64,000 nucleotides of DNA from Microbispora sp. ZYX-F-249 (GTDB lineage: Bacteria; Actinomycetota; Actinomycetes; Streptosporangiales; Streptosporangiaceae): assembly GCF_039649665.1 (NCBI RefSeq), contig NZ_JBDJAW010000002.1, positions 186,001 through 250,000 on the forward strand. Reading direction: 5' to 3'. The stretch's first letter is position 1. Each line of letters starts with the position of its first letter. Shown here one piece after another: positions 59,136-64,000 of the stretch. Under the pieces are notes generated by a model. It was not told the origin of the DNA, searched no databases, and worked only from the letters and a program-made list of their open reading frames with translations. Position numbers and translations under genes: made by a program.

Positions 59136-61178
59136 TCACGTCTTGACCTGCGTGTCCTTCGACGGCGGCTGGTAGGAGCGGCGGGACGCGCCGGGCGCGG
59201 CCGGCTCCCTGCGGCCCTTGAGGCGGTCGGAGGAGGCGAGCTGGAACGGCACGCTGGTGACCATGACGCCGGGCTTGAACAGCAGCCGGCCCTTGAGCCG
59301 CAGCGCGCTCTGGTTGTGCAGGAGGTGCTCCCACCAGCGGCCGACCACGTACTCGGGGATGTAGACCGTCACGACGTCGCGCGGCGAGCGCCGCCGCAGC
59401 GACTTCACGTATTCGAGCACGGGGCCGGTGATCTCCCGGTAGGGCGAGTCGAGGATCTTCAGCGGCACGTCGATGCCGCGCCGGTCCCACTCCTCCCTGA
59501 GCCTGTTCGCCTCGTCGGCGTCCACCATGACGGTCACGGCCTCCAGAGTCGACGGGCGGGTCGCCCTGGCGTACGCGAGCGCGCGCAGCGTGGGTTTGTG
59601 GATCTTCGAGACGAGCACGACCGCGTGGTTGCGGGCCGGCAGCATCGACTCGTCGATCTCGCTCTCCTCCGGCGCGGCGAGCTCCGCGGCGACCCGGTCG
59701 TAGTGCCGCCTGATGCCCTTCATCATCAGGAAGAGCACCGGCATCGCGATGCAGACGATGTACGCGCCGTGCGTGAACTTGGTGGCGAGCACGACGACGA
59801 GTACCAGCCCGGTCATGACCGCGCCGAAGCCGTTGATCAGCCGCGAGCGCATCATGTGGAAGCGCGCCCTCGCGTCGCTCTCGGTCCTCAGGTGACGGGT
59901 CCAGTGCCGGACCATGCCGATCTGGCTGAGGGTGAACGAGACGAACACCCCGACGATGTAGAGGTTGAGCAGCTTGCTCACGTCCGCGTCGAACGCCCAG
60001 ATCAGCAGGCAGGCCCCGGCCGCGAGGATGACGATGCCGTTGCTGAAGGCGAGGCGGTCGCCCCGGGTGTGGAGCTGACGCGGCAGGTAGCGGTCCTGGG
60101 CGAGGATCGACCCGAGCACCGGGAAGCCGTTGAAAGCGGTGTTGGCCGCCAGGAACAGGATGAGGGCGGTCACCGCGGCGATCACGACGAACAGGACCGA
60201 GCCGTGGCCGAAGACGGCCGACGCGACCTGCGCGATGATCGGCTGCTGGTAGTAGCCGGGCCCGGCCGGGTGGCCGTTGATGATGATGTCCCTGGCCGCG
60301 GTGGCGGGGTCGGCCACCGTCACCCCGGACTTCAGGCCGAGGAAGATGATCCCGCTGAACATCGTGACCGCGATGAGGCCCATCATCAGCAGCGTCGTCG
60401 CGGCGTTCTTGCTCTTGGGCTTGCGGAAGGCGGGCACGCCGTTGCTGATCGCCTCGACACCGGTCAGCGCCGCGCAGCCGGAGGAGAAGGCGCGCAGCAC
60501 CAGGAACGCCAGCGCGAACCCGGCCAGATCCGCCTGCTCGGCCACGAGCTTGTAGTCCGCCGTCGGGGCGCGCAGCTCCTCGCCCAGCACGAGCAGGCGG
60601 AACAGCCCCCACAGGATCATGCCGATGACCGCGGCCATGAAGGCGTAGGTCGGAACAGCGAAAGCGACACCCGATTCCCGGATGCCGCGCAAGTTCATGA
60701 TCGTCAGGAGTACGACGATGGCTATCGCTACCAAGGGGCGATGCTCGGCGACGAAGGGAATCGTCGCGCCCACGTAGTCGGCGCCGTTGGCGACCGACAC
60801 CGCCACGGTCAGCACGTAGTCGACGAGCAGGGCGCTCGCGACGGTCAGCCCCGCCGTCGGACCCAGGTTCGTCGTGGCCACCTCGTAGTCGCCGCCGCCG
60901 CTGGGATAGGCGTGCACGTTCTGCCGGTAGGACGCCACCACGACGAGCATCACGAGGACGACCCCCGCCGCGACCCACGGGCTGATGCTGTAGAGCCCGA
61001 CCCCGGCGATCGACAGGATGATCAGGATCTCCTGCGGCGCGTACGCCACGGAGGACAGCGCGTCACTGGCGAAGACCGGCAGTGCCACACGCTTGGGCAG
61101 CAGCTGGTGGTGGAGCGCGGTGCTTCGCAGAGCCCGCCCCACGAGGAGCCGCTTGACAAGATCTGGCACCTTGGACAC
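59136..61178 (-). CDS. kimA: KimA-like APC-superfamily potassium importer
   Basis: A 680-residue protein. Residues 1-455 form about 12 helices of the APC fold: PVFASDALSSVAYAPQEIL near residue 35, YEVATTNLGPTAGLTVASAL near residue 100, and RAFSSGCAALTGVEAISNG near residue 235. Residues about 470-680 are a cytosolic domain (AVVLVSKIHKPTLRALAYAR, VTVYIPEYVVGRWWEHLL). This layout matches KimA, a high-affinity K+/H+ symporter controlled by c-di-AMP in Bacillus subtilis. It lies divergent to the K+ channel regulatory genes ceoB/ceoC, supporting a role in K+ homeostasis. Start is GTG 61178; a TAGGCT about 8 bases upstream suggests a leaderless mRNA. Older annotations call it an amino-acid permease. 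Confidence 0.85.
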   Translation of the reverse strand: MSKVPDLVKRLLVGRALRSTALHHQLLPKRVALPVFASDALSSVAYAPQEILIILSIAGVGLYSISPWVAAGVVLVMLVVVASYRQNVHAYPSGGGDYEVATTNLGPTAGLTVASALLVDYVLTVAVSVANGADYVGATIPFVAEHRPLVAIAIVVLLTIMNLRGIRESGVAFAVPTYAFMAAVIGMILWGLFRLLVLGEELRAPTADYKLVAEQADLAGFALAFLVLRAFSSGCAALTGVEAISNGVPAFRKPKSKNAATTLLMMGLIAVTMFSGIIFLGLKSGVTVADPATAARDIIINGHPAGPGYYQQPIIAQVASAVFGHGSVLFVVIAAVTALILFLAANTAFNGFPVLGSILAQDRYLPRQLHTRGDRLAFSNGIVILAAGACLLIWAFDADVSKLLNLYIVGVFVSFTLSQIGMVRHWTRHLRTESDARARFHMMRSRLINGFGAVMTGLVLVVVLATKFTHGAYIVCIAMPVLFLMMKGIRRHYDRVAAELAAPEESEIDESMLPARNHAVVLVSKIHKPTLRALAYARATRPSTLEAVTVMVDADEANRLREEWDRRGIDVPLKILDSPYREITGPVLEYVKSLRRRSPRDVVTVYIPEYVVGRWWEHLLHNQSALRLKGRLLFKPGVMVTSVPFQLASSDRLKGRREPAAPGASRRSYQPPSKDTQVKT

Positions 61179-61284
61179 GTCTGTTGAGCCTAGTCCCCCC
61201 GTGCCGTGCCCGGGTCATGCGGTGCGCCATGAGGGCGACATACTGTCTGCAATAGGAGACCGCCACAACCCACGGCGGGAGAGC

Positions 61285-61953
61285 ATGCATATTGTGATCA
61301 TGGGATGCGGACGGGTCGGCTCGACCCTGGCGCACATCCTTGAGGACAACGGGCACTCGGTCGCCGTGATCGACCGTGACCCGCAGGCCTTCCGTCGGCT
61401 GCGGGCGGGCTTCCGGGGCCGCAGGGTGACCGGCATCGGTTTCGACCGCGACGTCCTCGAAGAGGCCGGCATCGCCTCGGCCACCTCGTTCGTCGCCGTC
61501 AGCAGCGGCGACAACTCCAACATCATCTCCGCGCGGGTCGCGCGGGAGATGTTCGGCGTGGACAACGTGGTGGCCCGCATCTACGACCCCCGGCGGGCCG
61601 AGGTCTACCAGCGGCTGGGCATCCCCACCGTGGCGACGGTCCGCTGGACCGCCGACCAGATCCTGCGCCGGGTGCTGCCCGAGGGTGCCGAACCCCTCTG
61701 GCGGGACCCGACCGGTACGGTCGTCCTCGCCGAGGTGGCCTTCCACCAGGGCTGGATCGGCACCCGGGCCAGGGAGATCGAGAACGTCACCGGCGCGCGC
61801 GTGGCCTTCCTCAACCGCATGGGCGAGGCGCTGGTGCCGAAGGACGCGACCGTCGTCCAGGAAGGGGACATCCTCCACCTGGTCGCCGCCGAGAACGACA
61901 TGGACCGCATCAACAAGATGCTGTCCGCCCCGCCGTCCGACGAGGAGCACTGA
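61285..61953 (+). CDS. ceoB: TrkA-type potassium uptake regulatory protein CeoB
   Basis: A 222-residue cytosolic RCK protein. Residues 1-125 form the NAD-binding RCK-N domain (MHIVIMGCGRVGSTLAHILE; IDRDPQAFRRL; GDNSNIISARVAREMFG; ARIYDPRRAEVYQRLG). Residues about 135-220 form RCK-C (EGDILHLVAAENDMDRI). It gates a Trk/Ktr-type K+ channel in response to nucleotide, and pairs with CeoC, whose ATG overlaps its stop by one base. The channel subunit is not in the window. Start ATG 61285 has GGGAG just upstream. Confidence 0.92.
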   Translation: MHIVIMGCGRVGSTLAHILEDNGHSVAVIDRDPQAFRRLRAGFRGRRVTGIGFDRDVLEEAGIASATSFVAVSSGDNSNIISARVAREMFGVDNVVARIYDPRRAEVYQRLGIPTVATVRWTADQILRRVLPEGAEPLWRDPTGTVVLAEVAFHQGWIGTRAREIENVTGARVAFLNRMGEALVPKDATVVQEGDILHLVAAENDMDRINKMLSAPPSDEEH

Positions 61954-62621
61954 TGCGCGTCACCATCGCCGGCGCCGGAGCCGTCGGCCGCTCCATCGCG
62001 GCGGAGCTCCTGGAGAACGGCCACCAGGTCCTGCTCATCGACATCGACCCCCACGCCATCAAGATCGACAGCGTGCCGCGGGCCGAATGGCTGCTCGCCG
62101 ACGCCTGTGAGATCTCCTCACTGGACGAGGCCGGGCTGAACAGCTGCCAGGTGGTGATCGCCGCCTCCGGCGACGACAAGGTCAACCTCGTGGTCTCGCT
62201 GCTCGCCAAGACCGAGTACGGCGTGCCGCGGGTGGTCGCCCGGGTCAACCACCCCAAGAACGAGTGGCTGTTCAACGAGTCGTGGGGCGTGGACGTCGCC
62301 GTCTCCACCCCGCGTCTGCTGTCGGCCCTGGTCGAGGAGGCGGTCAGCGTCGGCGACCTGGTGCGCCTGATGACCTTCCGGCAGGGGCAGGCCAACCTGG
62401 TGGAGCTCACGCTGGCCGAGGACGCGCCGGTGGTGGGCCAGCGGGCGGGTTCGGTGCCGTGGCCGGTGGACGCCGCCCTCGTGGCGATCCTGCGCGAAGG
62501 CCGGGTGCTGGTCCCCTCGGCCGACGACCCGCTGGAGGCCGGCGACGAACTGCTGTTCGTGGCCAACCAGGAGGTCGAGCACGAGCTCACCGTCCTGCTG
62601 TCGGCCCACGAACGTCCCTGA
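61953..62621 (+). CDS. ceoC: TrkA-type potassium uptake regulatory protein CeoC
   Basis: A 222-residue partner of CeoB with the same RCK-N/RCK-C layout: MRVTIAGAGAVGRSIAAELL, LIDIDPHAIKIDSVP, ASGDDKVNLVVSLLAKTEYG and ARVNHPKNEWLFNESWGVD, then a C-terminal LVPSADDPLEAGDELLFVAN. ATG 61953 overlaps the CeoB TGA as TGATG, so the two are translated together. The pair is conserved across actinobacteria and regulates K+ uptake. A terminator follows at 62636. Confidence 0.92.
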   Translation: MRVTIAGAGAVGRSIAAELLENGHQVLLIDIDPHAIKIDSVPRAEWLLADACEISSLDEAGLNSCQVVIAASGDDKVNLVVSLLAKTEYGVPRVVARVNHPKNEWLFNESWGVDVAVSTPRLLSALVEEAVSVGDLVRLMTFRQGQANLVELTLAEDAPVVGQRAGSVPWPVDAALVAILREGRVLVPSADDPLEAGDELLFVANQEVEHELTVLLSAHERP

Positions 62622-62635
62622 CCGGCACCGGCTCG

Positions 62636-62660
62636 GGCCCCGGGACACGCGCCCGGGGCC
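62636..62660. terminator. Bidirectional terminator between ceoC and DUF3159
   Basis: GGCCCCGGG (62636-62644) pairs with CCCGGGGCC (62652-62660), loop of 7 bases, then TTCGCGTT, midway between convergent stops. Confidence 0.65.
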
Positions 62661-62671
62661 TTCGCGTTCCG

Positions 62672-63364
62672 TCAGACGGACGGCTGCGTGGGCGGCTGGG
62701 CGGGCGACTGAAGAGCGGGCTCGATCGGGGTGCGGCCCCGGGCGAGCACCCACACCATCGCGCCCAGTGCCGCGATCTGCAGCGGCCAGCCCAGGGCGAT
62801 CTTGGCCACGCCGAGGGCGGTCACCTGGTCCGCCCAGTAGAGCGGCAGCTGGATCACCACCCGCAGCAGGCAGGGCAGCATGAGCAGCCATGTCAGCCGC
62901 GAGCACAGCCGGACCAGCGCGGAGTCGTTGTGCCAGGCCGTCGGGTCGCCGGTCACCGAGCCGATCAGGAACCCCACGACCGGCCAGCGGACCACGATCG
63001 ACAGCAGCATGCCGGCGGCGTAGGCCCCGTTGTAGAGGATCCCCGGCAGGAACACGTCCTTGGCGTCGCCGGTGCGGGTCGCGAAGAACGCGCCGATGCC
63101 GATGCCGACGAGGCTGTTGAGCACGAACTGCGGCGTCGTGCGCTGCGCGAGCCGCACCAGCAGGAGCACCACCGCCGAGGCGATGCCGATGATCAGCGAG
63201 GTCTTCAGCTGGCTGGTGCCCACCCACGTGCCGGTGAAGGCGATCGTGGGCACGGCCGCCTCGACGATCCCGCGCCTGCCGCCCAGCGCCTTGCTCATCT
63301 GGGCACGAACGGCCGCCTCAACGGTGGCGTGCGCCGCGGGGGCCGTCATGTCCGCTGTGCTCAT
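62672..63364 (-). CDS. DUF3159 membrane protein
   Basis: A 230-residue protein with about five to six helices. ATG 63364 has AGGAG six bases upstream. GGRRGIVEAAVPTIAFTGTW and the repeated LLLVRLAQRTTPQFVLNSLVG, then GAFFATRTGDAKDVFLPGIL, are typical of the actinobacterium-specific DUF3159 family, with a VTGDPTAWHND loop near residue 140. Function is unknown. It lies between the OB-fold gene and ceoC in a conserved core order (DUF3710, OB-fold, DUF3159, CeoC, CeoB). The short 16-bp gap to the OB-fold gene suggests one transcript. Confidence 0.92.
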   Translation of the reverse strand: MSTADMTAPAAHATVEAAVRAQMSKALGGRRGIVEAAVPTIAFTGTWVGTSQLKTSLIIGIASAVVLLLVRLAQRTTPQFVLNSLVGIGIGAFFATRTGDAKDVFLPGILYNGAYAAGMLLSIVVRWPVVGFLIGSVTGDPTAWHNDSALVRLCSRLTWLLMLPCLLRVVIQLPLYWADQVTALGVAKIALGWPLQIAALGAMVWVLARGRTPIEPALQSPAQPPTQPSV

Positions 63365-63380
63365 ACGGTCTCCTGAGAGA

Positions 63381-63773
63381 TCAAGGGCCACCGGCCGGGC
63401 GTAGCTCGTAACGGGGGTTGAACATGACCTTGCGGCCGTCCTGGACGCTGACCAGTCCTTCGGCCCGCACCACCCGGCCCGGCTCGATGCCGGCGATCTT
63501 CCGGCGGCCGAGCCAGACCAGGTCGATCACGTCCGACCCGTCGTACAGCTCCGCCTCGAGGGCGGGCGCCCCGCCGCGCGGGCGGAGGGTGACGGTGCGC
63601 AGCGTGCCCGCGACGCAGGTCCGCTGACGCTCACCGCACCGGGCGATGGGTGTGGCCCCCTGCTGCTCCAGGTCCTCCTGGAGCTCGGCGGCCTCCAGCT
63701 CGGCCTGGCTGGTGGTCAGCCGTCGGAAGAAGCCCCGCAGTCCGCCTCGTCTGGCAGGCTCCGGCGTGCCCAT
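63381..63773 (-). CDS. OB-fold nucleic-acid-binding domain protein
   Basis: A 130-residue protein. An N-terminal helix (LRGFFRRLTTSQAELEAAEL) leads to an OB-fold: QRTCVAGTLRTVTLRPR, ALEAELYDGSDVIDLVWLGR, then AGIEPGRVVRAEGLVSVQDG and KVMFNPRYEL. It probably binds nucleic acid. The conserved neighbour order with DUF3710 and DUF3159 is typical of actinobacteria, but the function is unknown. Start is ATG 63773. Confidence 0.9.
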   Translation of the reverse strand: MGTPEPARRGGLRGFFRRLTTSQAELEAAELQEDLEQQGATPIARCGERQRTCVAGTLRTVTLRPRGGAPALEAELYDGSDVIDLVWLGRRKIAGIEPGRVVRAEGLVSVQDGRKVMFNPRYELRPAGGP

Positions 63774-63943
63774 CGGTCACTCACCCAGCTTCCTCCCCCT
63801 GAGGGGGATTCGTCGTCCCGGCTTCCAGCCTAGGCCCGTCATTTTCCACCGCAGCATACGTGAGCCGCGTACGGGCCAGAAGGACGGTCAGGGCAGGGCT
63901 TGCTCCCCGATTCGGTCAACCGGCGCGCCGCCCCCGGCGGAGG

Positions 63944-64000
63944 TCAGCGGATCTCGCTGATCTCCGGCCCGCGTTCGAAGGGCCGGAACTCCTCCCGGCG
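63944..64000 (-). CDS. DUF3710 protein, C-terminal end only
   Basis: The last 18 codons of a gene that runs off the right edge: RREEFRPFERGPEISEIR and stop (TGA at 63946-63944). The acidic, RGPEIxEIR ending and the place upstream of the OB-fold and DUF3159 genes fit DUF3710, a family of unknown function. The 170 bp to the OB-fold start contains no gene. Confidence 0.65.
   Translation of the reverse strand, partial: RREEFRPFERGPEISEIR

Noticed and set aside
58125-61187. A 1,020-codon plus-strand open frame
   Set aside because: Antisense to the RNA methyltransferase and KimA-like genes.
61179-61284. A ydaO-type c-di-AMP riboswitch before kimA
   Set aside because: The 106-bp divergent gap is too short for it, and the mRNA looks leaderless.

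Overview
The window is very GC-rich with strong third-position G/C bias, GTG and TTG starts, TAT and lipoprotein secretion signals, and F420- and actinobacterium-specific families (DUF3000, DUF3159, DUF3710, DUF1707, DUF4349, CeoB/CeoC, Pnkp/Hen1). This points to an actinomycete chromosome, most likely Streptosporangiaceae-like (Nonomuraea, Streptosporangium or relatives). That genus-level guess is inference. No rRNA, tRNA, CRISPR array, complete insertion sequence or prophage was seen.

Layout. 1-2.1 kb (minus): an ebo-like trio of a sugar-phosphate isomerase (cut by the window edge), a UbiA-type prenyltransferase and a myo-inositol-phosphate synthase-like enzyme. 2.5-7.1 kb (plus): a secreted TIM-barrel isomerase and a PQQ-type sugar dehydrogenase whose reading frame is broken by an in-frame TAG inside a CBM6-like domain. 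7.2-18.4 kb: a DUF4349 lipoprotein, then the core block hemE / DUF3000 / RNase D / VOC protein, a large secreted hydrolase, and the fatty-acid beta-oxidation pair (thiolase and FadB/FadJ-type enzyme) behind two copies of a TetR-like operator. 18.8-25 kb is accessory: two immunity-type proteins (SMI1/KNR4, DUF4241), a decayed Old Yellow Enzyme beside its MerR regulator, and a duplicated secreted esterase whose first half has lost its catalytic residues.

25.2-38.3 kb: LysE exporter, amino-acid permease, dxs, a secreted neutral zinc peptidase, a ROK repressor with a xylose-type ABC transporter (XylFGH-like), an ABC/FtsX gene remnant, a TauE/SafE permease and a MazEF-type toxin-antitoxin pair. 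38.4-49.4 kb: aconitase with a complex promoter (iron-box-like site plus two MarR-type palindromes), a YdjM-like membrane hydrolase, PadR + DUF1707, a candidate 41-residue peptide next to a DUF6879 gene, a DUF4267/cupin/mug operon under a divergent TetR, and a second TetR diverging from an MFS drug exporter, with clear paired operators at both TetR loci.

49.5-64 kb: the bacterial RNA-repair pair Hen1-Pnkp, with a repeat-expanded Hen1 linker; an LLM F420 enzyme; a GH18-like secreted protein without the catalytic Glu; a quinone oxidoreductase/TetR pair; and a core block of TRAM RNA methyltransferase, KimA-like K+ importer, CeoB/CeoC K+ channel regulators, DUF3159, an OB-fold protein and the tail of DUF3710.

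The broken genes (3.7-7.1 kb, 20.9-21.9 kb, 35.4-36.4 kb) lie in or next to accessory segments between conserved housekeeping blocks, which suggests gene turnover there. The two single-base lesions could also be assembly errors. Positions of starts, promoters and operators were read by eye and no alignment was run.
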